64,000 bases of DNA from Mycolicibacterium septicum DSM 44393 (GCF_000455325.1 NZ_HG322954.1:1-64000), one strand, 5' to 3'; shown: positions 8,893 through 18,158, numbered from the stretch's first letter. Numbers and translations are program-made. The notes: a model not told the origin generated them from the letters alone.

Positions 8893-9781
8893 ATGACCGC
8901 CGTGCTCGAACGGGTGAACACCGGCGACGGACTGACGCTGGCCGTCGAATGTTACCGCTGCGATGCACCGCGCGCGGCCGTGGTGCTCCTGCACGGCGGT
9001 GGCCAGAGCCGCCACGCCTGGGATCGCACGGCGCTGCGGTTACACGCGCGTGGTTTCAGCGTCGCTGCCTACGACGCGCGCGGACACGGAGACAGCGATT
9101 GGGACCCGGAGGGCCGCTACGACCTGGACCGCCTCGGATCCGATCTGCTCTCGGTGCGTGCGCAGATCGCCTCCGGACTCCCGGTAGTGGCGGTAGGTGC
9201 GTCTCTGGGCGGGTTGACGGTTCTCGGCACCCATCTGCTCGCCCCCTCAGACCTGTGGGACGCCGTGGTGCTCGTCGACGTCACCCCGCGCATGGAGATG
9301 CACGGCGCCCGGCGCGTGGTCGCGTTCATGGGAGCGCATCCCGACGGATTCGACGATCTGGAGGCCGCGGCGGAGGTCATCGCTGCGTACAACCCGCACC
9401 GGCCACGTCCGAGCAACCTAGAGGGCTTGCGCAGAGTGTTGCGGCAACGGGAAGACGAACGGTGGGTGTGGCGTTGGGATCCCGCGTTCGTGTCATCGAA
9501 TCTCCAGTTCCTGCAAGCAAGGGGATCCGCAGGACGGCGCAGCGGAGTTCGAGCAGATGAGCAGCCTGCTGGTCGACGGCGCGCGGCGGGTGTCGGCTCC
9601 GACGCTTCTCGTGCGCGGGCTGCTGTCGGACGTGGTGTCCGAACAGACGGTCGACGACTTCGTCAAGTTGGTGCCGCACGCGCGCACAGTCGACGTGTCG
9701 GGTGCAGGCCACACGATCGCCGGTGACGACAACGACGCCTTCACTGCAGCGGTGCTCGACTTCCTCGACGACGTCGTCTGA
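8893..9781 (+). pseudogene. alpha/beta hydrolase, frameshifted
   Basis: Serine hydrolase of the alpha/beta fold. The first frame has the oxyanion motif LLHGGGQSRHAWD, DARGHGDSDWD and the nucleophile region AVGASLGGLTVLG (Ser in GxSxG), then runs off into an unrelated frame after NLQFLQAR. The correct continuation is one base over, as EFEQMSSLLVDGARRVSAPT. It carries the acid region (LLVRGLLSDVVS) and the catalytic His (SGAGHTIAGDDN), ending FLDDVV. The break is in GGGG near 9521-9525; dropping one G restores about 295 residues. All catalytic parts are present, so a sequencing indel is as likely as real decay. Confidence 0.75.
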
Positions 9782-9834
9782 CTCTCGGCCGCTGGCCGAC
9801 GTGACCGGCACTTCTGCACGTCTATTGTGCTCGC

Positions 9835-10440
9835 ATGCCCTCGGAAACCCTGCGGATGTCGTTTCGCCGGCACATGCGCGACGAAGTCCTGCGCGCGGCG
9901 CGGGCGTTGACGATCGAGAAGGGGTGGGAACGCGTCCGCATAAGCGAGGTCGCCGCTCTCGTCGGTGTGTCCCGCCCCACGCTCTACAAGGAGTTCACCG
10001 ACAAGCAGGGTTTGGGCGACGCACTGGTCGTCGCCGAGGGGCAGCGGTTCCTGGAGGGAATCCAGGCGGTACTGGCCGACCACGTCACTGATGTCGGAGG
10101 TGGAATCACGGCCGCGGTGGAGTACACGTTGAAAGAGGCCGAGGCCAGCCCACTGCTCAAGGCCGTGCTGACATCGAGTCGCACGGGCGAGGCGGATGGC
10201 GGGGCGACCGGGATGCTGCCGTTGTTGCCCACGTCGGCATCGCTGCTCGAATTGTCGTCGGCGGTACTGGTGACGTGGTTCGGCGAGCATTTCGCCGATC
10301 TCGACTCCGTGGACGTCGGTGAAGTTGCCGATGTCCTGGTTCGGCTCACCGTTAGTCATCTTGTGCTACCAGCAGGCGATGTCGGCACCACCGGCCGCAG
10401 AATCTCCCGTGTCGCGTTGCGGTACATCGGCGTGCCCTAG
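9835..10440 (+). CDS. TetR/AcrR family transcriptional regulator
   Basis: 201-residue repressor. Its DNA-binding domain is RDEVLRAARALTIEKGWERV followed by RISEVAALVGVSRPTLYKEF, a canonical TetR helix-turn-helix. The ligand domain is helical, with a hydrophobic stretch near the C terminus. The gene starts 53 bp after the hydrolase and precedes the P450 operon by about 0.7 kb, so it may regulate either; the sequence does not decide. No clear palindrome lies directly before its ATG. Confidence 0.85.
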   Translation: MPSETLRMSFRRHMRDEVLRAARALTIEKGWERVRISEVAALVGVSRPTLYKEFTDKQGLGDALVVAEGQRFLEGIQAVLADHVTDVGGGITAAVEYTLKEAEASPLLKAVLTSSRTGEADGGATGMLPLLPTSASLLELSSAVLVTWFGEHFADLDSVDVGEVADVLVRLTVSHLVLPAGDVGTTGRRISRVALRYIGVP

Positions 10441-10563
10441 CTGACCGTCCGTACAGGTCGCGGATCCAATTGGGGCGTCGGCAATCAGCAGTACTTCGAG
10501 CGTCAGGTCCGCGCTGGCCCCAGGCCTGCGGCACTTCACTGCCGGACGCGTTGGGTCGGTGGG

Positions 10564-10818
10564 TCACGACATCAGGCGCAGCAGGCACACGTCGCGAATG
10601 CGGTGGGTAACGGTGGAGTCGAAATGCGATGCGACGTAGTCGGTGTCGAGTAGAGCAAGGGCCCGAGCGAAGAACGCGCTTTCACGCATGCCGAAACTCT
10701 CGTAGATGTCGGATGCGCTTCCGCCGCCGTAGGGTTCCCATCGGCGGACGAAGTCGATCATTCCGCGTTCGAATGCGTCAGTCGGGGAATGCGCTCCTGC
10801 GCCGAACGTCAGATTCAT
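10564..10818 (-). CDS. DUF3263-like small protein
   Basis: 84-residue protein resembling DUF3263 proteins (short helical actinobacterial proteins): DAFERGMIDFVRRWEPYGGG, IYESFGMRESAFFARALALL, ending in a basic RIRDVCLLRLMS. The family usually has FExxW and a YYQRL-like segment with HTH character, so DNA binding is possible. The ATG was chosen because the open frame upstream runs through a simple repeat and is not protein-like. No function is known. Confidence 0.5.
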   Translation of the reverse strand: MNLTFGAGAHSPTDAFERGMIDFVRRWEPYGGGSASDIYESFGMRESAFFARALALLDTDYVASHFDSTVTHRIRDVCLLRLMS

Positions 10819-10959
10819 CGACGACCGGACGTGGGTGGACCGGCGGCGGCCGTCATCGCTAGGCTGCTGCACGTCTACTCCCCAGTTCTGCTCTCTCCGA
10901 GGCCGCTCGGGCGGGATCCGGCATAGCGATTCGGTGTCAATCTCCGGTTGCTGTCCTTC

Positions 10960-11007
10960 AATCCCCAATCCCCAATCCCCAATCCCCAATCCCCAATCCC
11001 CAATCCC
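10960..11007. repeat. AATCCCC heptamer tandem repeat (G-quadruplex-forming on the minus strand)
   Basis: Six perfect AATCCCC units and a seventh lacking one C. The complementary strand reads GGGGATT repeated, giving four or more G runs separated by three bases, an ideal G-quadruplex pattern resembling telomeric repeats. It sits between the DUF3263-like gene and the P450 operon. Copy number is likely to vary between strains. Confidence 0.9.
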
Positions 11008-11104
11008 ACAAGCGGATGGCGGTGCCCTCATCGGCTCCCACAGTCGTTCGCGACCCGAAGGGGCTCCAATCGCACTTTACACACAAGCGATTAACGTAGC
11101 TATC

Positions 11105-11131
11105 TTGACAACACGGTCAAAATTGTAAACA
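11105..11131 (+). promoter_or_regulatory. promoter and operator of the P450 operon
   Basis: A consensus -35 TTGACA is followed 15 bp later by TAAACA, a weak -10. Overlapping the -35 is an inverted repeat, TTGAC-AACACG-GTCAA, placed where a repressor would block polymerase. It is the only promoter-like sequence before five same-strand genes. The stretch from the DUF3263-like start to the P450 start otherwise holds only the heptamer repeat. Confidence 0.45.
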
Positions 11132-11173
11132 CTCGCTGAAGTCGCTGATCGAACCGGAGCGCCAGGAGTCACG

Positions 11174-12628
11174 ATGCCGAACCTTCTCTCGCCGATGGAC
11201 CACGTCAAGGAACGGCTGTCCTCGGTGGTACTGACGCCGGCACCGCGCGCCTTCGACGAGAAATGGCGTCAGTGGAGTCGCGACTGGCGTGCGAGAGAAC
11301 TCGCTCCCGTACCTCCGGGAAATCGTCTGAAGCCGGTCATGGGCGATCCCGGTCTACCCCTTCTCGGGCACACGCTCGACTACATCCGATTCGGATCCGA
11401 CTTCAGTCGTGAGCGGTACGAACGGTTGGGCTCGGTGTCCTGGATGGGTGCGTTCGGCACGAACATGGTCGTCATTGCGGGTCCCGACGCCACGCGCGAA
11501 GCGCTCACCAGCGAGGCGAAAGCGTTTTCGCAAGACGGCTGGTCCTTCTTGATCGACGCCTTCTTTCATCGCGGCCTCATGCTCATGAGCTTCGACGAGC
11601 ACCTGATGCATCGGCGAATCATGCAGGAGGCGTTCACGAGACCCCGGTTGACCCGATACGTGGAGCAGGTGACTCCGCGAGTGGCGACGGAACTGCTCGC
11701 GTGGCCGGTTGGTCGATCCGTCAGGATCTACCCGCTGCTCAAGAACCTCACCCTGGACATCGCCACCGACGTCTTCATGGGGGGACGGGGCCGAGACGAG
11801 AGCCGCGCTGTCAACGAGGCCTTCGTTGCAACCGTCCGCGCGGCGAGTTCCATTGTGCGAGTCCCGCTTCCCGGCACCCGGTTCCGCGCCGGAGTGCGGG
11901 GTCGACGCCTGCTCGAAGACTACTTTGCTCGCCACCTGCCGGCTGCGCGCAGCGGTGACAGCGACGACTTGTTCGCGGCCCTGTGCCAGGCGAGTACCGA
12001 AGACGGAGAGCGATTCTCCGACGAGGACGTCATCAACCACATGATCTTCCTCATGATGGCTGCTCACGATACGTCCACGATCACCACTACCGCTGTCGCT
12101 TACTTCCTGGCCAAACATCCGGAGTGGCAGGACGCTGCGGCGGCCGAGGCCGACGCCCTCGGCGACGCACTGCCCGACATCGACGCGCTGGATCAGATGA
12201 CGGTTATCGACCTGGTTCTCAAGGAGTCGCTGCGACTGCTCGCGCCAGTTCCCCTCGTCATGCGCAAGACCGTGCGCGACGTCGCGATCGACGGCTACCA
12301 CATTCCGGCCGACACCATGTGCGCCGTCACACCCGCGGTGAATCACTTCGAACGGTCGATCTGGACCGACCCGGACAACTTCGATCCCTCCCGCTTCGAC
12401 GAACCTCGTCGCGAGGATCAACAGCACCGGTTCGGATGGGTCCCGTTCGGCGGAGGCGTGCACAAGTGCATCGGAATGCAGTTCGGCACGCTCGAAGTGA
12501 AGGCCATCCTGCACCGAATGCTGCGTACGTTTCGATGGACCCTCCCCGCCGATTACCACGTGCGATGGGACAACACCTCGCTGCCCGTACCCGTGGACGG
12601 GTTACCGCTTGAATTGCGCCGCCGATGA
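11174..12628 (+). CDS. cytochrome P450, CYP136-like
   Basis: 484-residue haem monooxygenase that inserts oxygen into an organic substrate using electrons from ferredoxin. The I-helix is MMAAHDTSTI (acid/alcohol pair HDT), the K-helix ExxR is KESLRL, and the haem loop is FGGGVHKCIG with Cys432 as iron ligand. The LKPVMGDPGLPLLGH and FFHRGLMLMSFDEHLMHRRI stretches match what I recall of the mycobacterial CYP136 family. The ATG has an AGGAG site six bases upstream. It is the first gene of an operon and its stop overlaps the next start (ATGA). No ferredoxin is encoded nearby. The substrate is likely lipid-like, by inference. Confidence 0.88.
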   Translation: MPNLLSPMDHVKERLSSVVLTPAPRAFDEKWRQWSRDWRARELAPVPPGNRLKPVMGDPGLPLLGHTLDYIRFGSDFSRERYERLGSVSWMGAFGTNMVVIAGPDATREALTSEAKAFSQDGWSFLIDAFFHRGLMLMSFDEHLMHRRIMQEAFTRPRLTRYVEQVTPRVATELLAWPVGRSVRIYPLLKNLTLDIATDVFMGGRGRDESRAVNEAFVATVRAASSIVRVPLPGTRFRAGVRGRRLLEDYFARHLPAARSGDSDDLFAALCQASTEDGERFSDEDVINHMIFLMMAAHDTSTITTTAVAYFLAKHPEWQDAAAAEADALGDALPDIDALDQMTVIDLVLKESLRLLAPVPLVMRKTVRDVAIDGYHIPADTMCAVTPAVNHFERSIWTDPDNFDPSRFDEPRREDQQHRFGWVPFGGGVHKCIGMQFGTLEVKAILHRMLRTFRWTLPADYHVRWDNTSLPVPVDGLPLELRRR

Positions 12629-13278
12629 GCACGGATCGAACCCGCTACCTCGAGCAGACCGAATTCCTGGATTGGGGTCACAGTGCCGTCGGGCGATTCG
12701 TCGCATCGGCGACCTGCGGAGCCACCGGCGACATCGCGAAGGCCGTCGGTATCTTCACCGCCGTTCGCGACACCATCTGGTACGACCCCTACACGGTGAC
12801 CGACGATCCGGTGGCCTACCGCGCCAGCACCGTCGCCGCCTCCGAACGCGCGTACTGCGTCCCGAAGGCCGTGCTCCTGACAGCGGCGTGTCGCGCCGCG
12901 GGTATTCCGGCGCGTCTGGGTTTCGCGGACGTGCGCAACCACCTGCAAACCGACACCTTGCGGGAGCGCATGGGCGGTACCGATGTCTTCGTGTACCACG
13001 GTTACAGCCTCATGCTCCTCGAGGGCCGATGGGTGAAGGCGACGCCGGCGTTCAACCGAGAGTTGTGCGCTCGGTTCGGCGTTGCGCCAATCGAATTCGA
13101 CGGCCGCAATGACGCACTCCTGCATGGTTTCACCGCTGACGGCGCTCAGCACATGGAGTACCTCGACGATCGCGGTGCCTTCGACGATCTGCCCCTGGAG
13201 GACATCATCGCTGCCCTGCGGACCCACTACGGCACGTTCATCGACCAGTCCGATCGAAGTCCCGACCTCTTCGCCTGA
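12625..13278 (+). CDS. transglutaminase-like domain protein
   Basis: 217-residue protein with a transglutaminase-like (papain-type) fold. The Cys nucleophile is in AYCVPKAVLLTAACRAAGIP, the His in DVFVYHGYSLM, and the acid follows at the end of the next strand. These small bacterial members hydrolyse or transfer amide and ester bonds rather than cross-link proteins. The start overlaps the P450 stop and the next gene begins 15 bp downstream, so it is in the heart of the operon. It may cleave or transfer an acyl group in the same pathway, by inference. Confidence 0.75.
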   Translation: MSTDRTRYLEQTEFLDWGHSAVGRFVASATCGATGDIAKAVGIFTAVRDTIWYDPYTVTDDPVAYRASTVAASERAYCVPKAVLLTAACRAAGIPARLGFADVRNHLQTDTLRERMGGTDVFVYHGYSLMLLEGRWVKATPAFNRELCARFGVAPIEFDGRNDALLHGFTADGAQHMEYLDDRGAFDDLPLEDIIAALRTHYGTFIDQSDRSPDLFA

Positions 13279-13293
13279 AAGGCAGATCCAGAA

Positions 13294-14922
13294 ATGCAGA
13301 GCACCATGCAGAACGTTGCACTCACGATCCCGTCGATCGTGCGTCACGCCGTGGCCGTCCACGGTGACAGCGAAGTGATGACGTTTGACGGTACGGGTTT
13401 CCGACGAACCTCGTATCGGACATTGAGCAGTCGAATCGGACGGCTCGCCAATGCACTGCGCGACTTGGGAATCACGGCCGACCAACGGGTGGCGACGTTT
13501 CAGTGGAGCAATCAGGATCACATGGAAGCGTACTGCGCAGTGCCCTCGATGGGCGCAGTACTGCATACGCTGAATATTCGATTGACTCCCGAACAGCTCG
13601 CGTTCATCGCCAACGACGCCGAGGATCAGATCGTCATCGTCGACACGTTAGTGGCGTCGATACTCGCGCAAGCGCTGCCGGCGATGGCGTCGGTGCACAC
13701 CGTCATCGCGGTAGGCGACGGAGCACTCGATCCGCTTCTTCACGCCGGTAAGACCGTCCTCCGCTACGACGAGTTGCTCGCCAGCCATGACGAGTCGTTC
13801 GACTGGCCCGAGCTCGACGAGCTGTCCGCTGCGGCGATGTGCTACACCAGCGGCACGACGGGTAACCCGAAAGGCGTGGTGTACAGCCACCGATCGACGT
13901 ACCTGCATTCCCTCACCGCCTGCACGTCGAATGCACTGTCGATCGGGGAAGCCGACCGAGTCCTGGCGATCGTGCCGATGTTTCACGCCAACGCCTGGGG
14001 TCTGATCTACGCGGCCCTGATGTCCGGCGCGGATCTTGTGCTGCCGGACCGCCATCTTCAAGCGGCACCCCTGGTTTCGATCATCGAGGACAGTCGACCG
14101 ACGATCGCCGGTGCCGTCCCGACGATCTGGAACGACGTCGCGCGTCTGCTCGACGCCGACCCGACTCGCGACATCTCGTCGCTGCGGCTCGTCGCCTGTG
14201 GCGGCTCAGCGGTGCCGTTGTCTCTCATGAAGACCTTCGACAACCGGTACGGTGTGCCCATCGTTCAGGCCTGGGGTATGACGGAGACGTCGCCGCTCGC
14301 GACAGTGGCCCAGCCGGCGTTCGGTGCGGACGAGGACCGAGCCTGGGAAATGCGAGCTACTCAGGGCCGACCCGTGTGCGGCGTGGAGATCCGGTTGCGC
14401 GACGACGACAGCGAGATCGTGCCCTGGGACGGCCAATCCGTCGGCGAGATCGAGGTCCGCGGCCCGTGGATCACCGGGTCGTACTTCAAAGACGTGGACG
14501 CCGATAAGTTCGACGACGGGTGGTTGCGTACGGGCGACGTCGGTCGCATCGATCCGGACGGCTACTTGACGTTGACGGATCGATCCAAGGACGTGATCAA
14601 ATCGGGCGGGGAATGGATCTCCTCGGTCGAATTGGAGAACGCTCTCATCGGCCATGCCGCCGTCTACGAGGCAGCTGTTATCGGCGTTCCCGACGAGAAG
14701 TGGCAGGAGAGGCCCCTGGCGTTGATCGTCTTGCACGAGGGGGCACGCACCGACATCGACGAGCTCTGTGAATTCCTCAGCGGCAAGGTCGCCAAATGGT
14801 GGGTCCCGGAGCGATGGAGCTTCGTCGCCGAGATACCGCGTACCAGCGTCGGGAAGTACGACAAGAAGGTCATCCGTGCGAAGCACGCGCAGGGTGCCTA
14901 CGACGTCGTCCAGTCCGTCTGA
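13294..14922 (+). CDS. acyl-CoA synthetase (FadD-type, AMP-binding)
   Basis: 542-residue adenylate-forming ligase that activates a carboxylic acid to acyl-AMP and then acyl-CoA. The P-loop motif [11 protein letters not shown] lies near residues 184-195. The A5-type [11 protein letters not shown], the hinge region [26 protein letters not shown] and the C-terminal lysine in TSVGKYDKK are all intact, so the enzyme should be active. Length fits medium-chain FadD and dicarboxylate/aromatic acyl ligases. A GAAAGG site precedes the start. It probably supplies the CoA ester that the following dehydrogenase desaturates. Confidence 0.9.
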   Translation: MQSTMQNVALTIPSIVRHAVAVHGDSEVMTFDGTGFRRTSYRTLSSRIGRLANALRDLGITADQRVATFQWSNQDHMEAYCAVPSMGAVLHTLNIRLTPEQLAFIANDAEDQIVIVDTLVASILAQALPAMASVHTVIAVGDGALDPLLHAGKTVLRYDELLASHDESFDWPELDELSAAAMCYTSGTTGNPKGVVYSHRSTYLHSLTACTSNALSIGEADRVLAIVPMFHANAWGLIYAALMSGADLVLPDRHLQAAPLVSIIEDSRPTIAGAVPTIWNDVARLLDADPTRDISSLRLVACGGSAVPLSLMKTFDNRYGVPIVQAWGMTETSPLATVAQPAFGADEDRAWEMRATQGRPVCGVEIRLRDDDSEIVPWDGQSVGEIEVRGPWITGSYFKDVDADKFDDGWLRTGDVGRIDPDGYLTLTDRSKDVIKSGGEWISSVELENALIGHAAVYEAAVIGVPDEKWQERPLALIVLHEGARTDIDELCEFLSGKVAKWWVPERWSFVAEIPRTSVGKYDKKVIRAKHAQGAYDVVQSV

Positions 14923-14960
14923 CAACCGAGCTTTCACACCCGAACAATTGAAAGGACGTC

Positions 14961-16106
14961 ATGGTCACCTCTCATTCGCCGTGGATGGATGCGGAACTCC
15001 ACGAACTGCGCGACCTCGCCGCGAAGTTCTTCAACAGCGAGATAGCCCCTCACACAGAGCGATTCGCCGAGCAGCATCACGTCGACCGCGACCTGTGGAA
15101 TCGGGCAGGCGATCTCGGCCTGCTCTGCATGTCGATACCCGTCGAATACGGCGGCGGAGGCGGCACTTTCGCGCACGAGGCGGTCGTGCTCGAGGAACAG
15201 GCACGTGTGGGTGACAGCTCGTGGGGCGCCGGCCTGCACAGCGGCATCGTGGCGCACTACATCCTCCACTACGCAACGGAGGATCTGCGTCGACAGTGGC
15301 TGCCCAAGATGGCATCCGGTGAGCTCGTCGGTGCCATCGCCATGACGGAGCCGGGCACCGGCTCCGATCTGCAGAGTGTGAAGACGAAGGCCGTGTTGGA
15401 CGGTGACGAGTACGTCATCACCGGCTCGAAGACGTTCATCACCAACGGACAACAGGCCGACCTCATCGTGGTCGTCGCCAAGACGGACACGACCAAGGGC
15501 GCGGCCGGAATCTCCCTGCTCGTGGTCGAAGCGGATCGCCCCGGCTTCCGGCGCGGCAAGGTCCTGCACAAGATCGGACAGCGGGGACAGGACACCTCCG
15601 AACTGTTCTTCGACGACGTCCGCGTTCCGCGTACGCACCTGCTGGGCGAATCCGAAGGTCAGGGCTTCGTTCAGCTAATGACGCAGCTTCCGCAGGAACG
15701 TCTCATCGTCGCAGTGGGCGCGGTCACGTCAATGGAACTGGCGGTGGAGCTGACGCTGAAGTACACCCGCGAGCGCGAAGCGTTCGGGCGGCCGGTTTTC
15801 GGTTTCCAGAACACGAAGTTCACGCTCGCCGAGGCAGCTACTGAAGCGCGGGTGGCCAGGGTGTTCCTGGACCACTGCATCGAGCAGCATCTTGCCGGGC
15901 AACTCGACGTGCCGACCGTGGCCATGGCGAAATGGTGGACGACGGAGCGTGCGATGAAGGTACTCGACGATTGCATGCAGCTGCACGGAGGGTACGGGTA
16001 CATGACGGAATACCCGATCTCGCGACTGTGGGTCGATCAGCGCGTGCAGAAGATTTACGCCGGCACGAACGAGGTGATGAAGGAGATCATCTCGCGGTCG
16101 CTCTGA
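14961..16106 (+). CDS. acyl-CoA dehydrogenase
   Basis: 381-residue FAD enzyme that introduces a 2,3 double bond into an acyl-CoA. Signatures are GAIAMTEPGTGSDLQ, the FAD-binding KTFITNGQQADL and the C-terminal DDCMQLHGGYGYMTEYPISR. The catalytic base position of short-chain types (YEG) reads YAGTNEVM here; the alternative Glu of the isovaleryl/long-chain type is present in LPQERL (Glu246). This points to a long-chain or branched substrate. An AAAGGA ribosome site precedes the ATG. It lies in the P450 operon downstream of the acyl-CoA synthetase. Confidence 0.9.
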   Translation: MVTSHSPWMDAELHELRDLAAKFFNSEIAPHTERFAEQHHVDRDLWNRAGDLGLLCMSIPVEYGGGGGTFAHEAVVLEEQARVGDSSWGAGLHSGIVAHYILHYATEDLRRQWLPKMASGELVGAIAMTEPGTGSDLQSVKTKAVLDGDEYVITGSKTFITNGQQADLIVVVAKTDTTKGAAGISLLVVEADRPGFRRGKVLHKIGQRGQDTSELFFDDVRVPRTHLLGESEGQGFVQLMTQLPQERLIVAVGAVTSMELAVELTLKYTREREAFGRPVFGFQNTKFTLAEAATEARVARVFLDHCIEQHLAGQLDVPTVAMAKWWTTERAMKVLDDCMQLHGGYGYMTEYPISRLWVDQRVQKIYAGTNEVMKEIISRSL

Positions 16107-16144
16107 CGCAGTCCGTTCCGATCCGACGACGCGAGGTCACGTCT

Positions 16145-17203
16145 ATGGCAGCCACACTGATCGAGTACCGACACGAATTCGCCGGACACTGCGGATCGGG
16201 AGCCCTGAGGGATCTCACGGAGTGGGCGGGCATCCATTTCGATGGGCGGCCGCCGGATGAGGGGCTCGTCTTCGCGCTGGGAGGCGCGCTCGACTTCTCG
16301 TACGCGAGGTCGTCGATGTTGCAGCCGCCCATCTACCTCGTCGGGAGAAGCACCGATCTCGAGGACGAATACCTCAGCCGGATGGGTGCGCGGTTCGAGG
16401 CGCGCGCTACCGATGACGCCGACCTCGGCTGGCAGTGGGTGACCGAACAGCTCGACGCAGGCACGCCGGTCATGGTGTGGGCCGATATCGCCGAACTGCC
16501 ATATCTTCGTGCGCGCCTGAGCATGAGTCGTCATGACGTGGTCATCGTCGGATACGACGACGCGCGCGCAGTGGCCTACGTCGTGGACAACGATCGAGAC
16601 GACGTGCAGGCCGTGCCGTACGAAAATCTGCGCCGTGCGCGGGCGTCGACGGGGTTTCCGATTCCGACGAGGCACACGACGTACATCGTCGAGTGGCCGA
16701 CGTCAGCGCCCGACCTCCGACTGGCCGCCGGATCGGCCTTTCTCCGTAGCGCGGACGTGATGGATGGCGCACGTCCGACTCCGCCGATCGTGGCCGTGCC
16801 CTCGGGCGAGGTGGAGGTCACCGGGCTCGCGGGAGTAGCGGCTTTCGCTGAGGATCTGAAGGAGTGGTCACTGCTGTTCGGCGACGAAGATCTGGAGGCG
16901 GCACTGTTCGCTCTGAGTGCCTTCATCCAGAAGGCGGGCACGGGCGGGGGCCTGTTTCGGACGTTGCAGGCACAGGGCTGCCGGACGATAGCCGCAGCAT
17001 TGGACTACGAACCGGCGCGCCGCGCGGAGCAGGCGGCATTGACCGCGTCGCGGCTGTGGACGAGTGTGGCAGGTATCGCATACGACCCGCAGACGGAGCC
17101 GCGCCGCAAAGCATCTCACGCGGCGACGCTCGCTGCCCGGCTGCCCGCAGCCGAACGGCAGCTGGTCTGCACACTTCGCGAGGCGGGAGAAGGCTTGACC
17201 TAG
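16145..17203 (+). CDS. BtrH-like (DUF4872) protein
   Basis: 352-residue protein whose N-terminal 170 residues match the BtrH N-terminal fold. An early Cys-Gly-Ser (GHCGSGALRDL) corresponds to the predicted Cys nucleophile, then LVFALGGALDFSYA, a hydrophobic strand and SRHDVVIVGYDD with the His. The C-terminal 170 residues are DUF4872-like and helical. BtrH of butirosin biosynthesis transfers an acyl side chain from a carrier protein to an amine. The gene closes the P450 operon, so it may use the CoA ester made there to acylate an amine; no carrier-protein gene is visible. A GAGG site lies before the ATG. Confidence 0.75.
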   Translation: MAATLIEYRHEFAGHCGSGALRDLTEWAGIHFDGRPPDEGLVFALGGALDFSYARSSMLQPPIYLVGRSTDLEDEYLSRMGARFEARATDDADLGWQWVTEQLDAGTPVMVWADIAELPYLRARLSMSRHDVVIVGYDDARAVAYVVDNDRDDVQAVPYENLRRARASTGFPIPTRHTTYIVEWPTSAPDLRLAAGSAFLRSADVMDGARPTPPIVAVPSGEVEVTGLAGVAAFAEDLKEWSLLFGDEDLEAALFALSAFIQKAGTGGGLFRTLQAQGCRTIAAALDYEPARRAEQAALTASRLWTSVAGIAYDPQTEPRRKASHAATLAARLPAAERQLVCTLREAGEGLT

Positions 17204-17463
17204 CCTCGTCGTCAGGGGTGTGGACCACCAGGACGGCGCGCTGTTTCACTCAACGCGATTCGCGCGGCGCCCGCGCCCAGCGGTGGGACCTGGGTGTGTC
17301 CGGCGTCGAACTCGAACCGCGGGCCGCGCGGTTTCCCGCTGCCGACGAGCCCTGCACAGAATCGTTACGGCCACCGTCGACGAGACGCAGGCTTCACGCG
17401 TCGGCCACCGCCTACCTCGGGCTGAACCTGTTGGCCACCATGGAGTTCGATAAATAGTCGGCA
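17204..17463. other. 260-bp stretch without a convincing gene
   Basis: Short open frames exist here but have no start signal, are rich in Arg/Ala and resemble no family. One frame ends ATAYLGLNLLATMEFDK-stop, which reads like protein and might be the tail of a decayed gene. No hairpin terminator was seen. Confidence 0.3.
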
Positions 17464-17907
17464 TCACGCGCGGGAGGCGGAATCTCCCTCTCCAGCCTCG
17501 GATCTGGCTGAGCCTTGCCGAACAGGCCCGAAATGCCCGAATCGGTGGATGGTGGTCGAGAGATCTTGTAGGAACCCCGTGATGGTGGTGCGCTCGGGGG
17601 TGGTAAGCGCGGTAATGGTGCGTGCGAACTCGTTGTTCAGGCCTTCATACAGCCGCGTTAGTTCACGCCCGGTGTCATCGGCGATGGCCAGTAACGACGA
17701 ACGAGCGTCCTCAGGATTCGGACGACGGTCTATTCTGCCGTCACGTTCGAGTCTGGTCAGAATCGCCGCGACCGTGGTGGGGGCGATACCTGTCCTGCTT
17801 GCGATCGTGCTGGGGCCTATGCCTGACCGTCCAGATGCGCCCTCGATCCGCGAGTCGGCGAAGCACGACGAATAACCGCCGGGTGGTTGCGAGAGATGTG
17901 AACTCAC
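17464..17907 (-). CDS. MarR-family regulator, N-terminally degenerate
   Basis: 147 residues as read. The middle is a MarR winged helix (STIASRTGIAPTTVAAILTR, the wing DRRPNPEDARSSL, then LEGLNNEFARTI-like dimer helices). The first 25 residues (SSHLSQPPGGYSSCFADSRI) do not look like the two helices that should precede the winged helix, so the 5' end has probably been replaced or truncated. It lies next to the plasmid-like KfrA gene, at what may be the junction between metabolic cargo and plasmid backbone. A functional repressor is doubtful. Confidence 0.5.
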   Translation of the reverse strand: MSSHLSQPPGGYSSCFADSRIEGASGRSGIGPSTIASRTGIAPTTVAAILTRLERDGRIDRRPNPEDARSSLLAIADDTGRELTRLYEGLNNEFARTITALTTPERTTITGFLQDLSTTIHRFGHFGPVRQGSARSEAGEGDSASRA

Positions 17908-18008
17908 CTCGCCGAAGATGTTTCACCTAGTTTCGACGTAGCTACGCTGTCGCCCCCACGTCCGAGGTGAGTCGCCGCGATCGAACAGCGCCCGACTTGA
18001 GACTTGCA

Positions 18009-18070
18009 CGTCACCCGGGGCCCGGGAGGGGGTTCGGGTGCCCGGCCCTCCCCTCCCCCCCCCTCCCCCG
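18009..18070. other. GC-homopolymeric tract with nested dyads
   Basis: Contains CCCGGGGCCCGGG followed by a G run, then CCCTCCCC and a C run, then a pyrimidine-rich stretch up to the KfrA-like promoter. The G runs and C runs can pair into a long hairpin. It could be a terminator for the MarR side or a structured plasmid maintenance site; the sequence does not show which. Confidence 0.35.
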
Positions 18071-18145
18071 CCGCGTTGCGTGTCTTTTGTTTCCTGTCTT
18101 TTATTTCGTTACGTTTCATAGCAGTCGTATGGGTGATGAAAGCGA

Positions 18146-18158
18146 TACAATGGCTCTC
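18146..18158 (+). promoter_or_regulatory. -10 element of the KfrA-like gene
   Basis: TACAAT followed by seven bases and an ATG, consistent with a leaderless transcript beginning at the start codon. Two upstream in-frame ATGs (18129, 18150) overlap this element and are less likely starts. Confidence 0.4.

Noticed and set aside
10960-11007. Heptamer array as a CRISPR or iteron origin
   Set aside because: Unit is 7 bp without spacers, and no Cas or Rep gene is near.
11354-12559. 401-aa antisense open frame inside the P450 gene
   Set aside because: Composition is a shadow of GC-rich codons; the P450 frame carries all catalytic motifs.
15932-16144. Longer start for the BtrH-like protein, extending through the end of the acyl-CoA dehydrogenase gene
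   Set aside because: The extension is the dehydrogenase's coding sequence in another frame; the ATG at 16145 has a GAGG ribosome site.
272-17463. Shared 11-mer AATAGTCGGCA at 272-282 and 17453-17463, possible direct repeat flanking a 17-kb cargo
   Set aside because: No longer identity around it, no integrase close to either end in the right orientation; 11-base matches are expected by chance over this distance.
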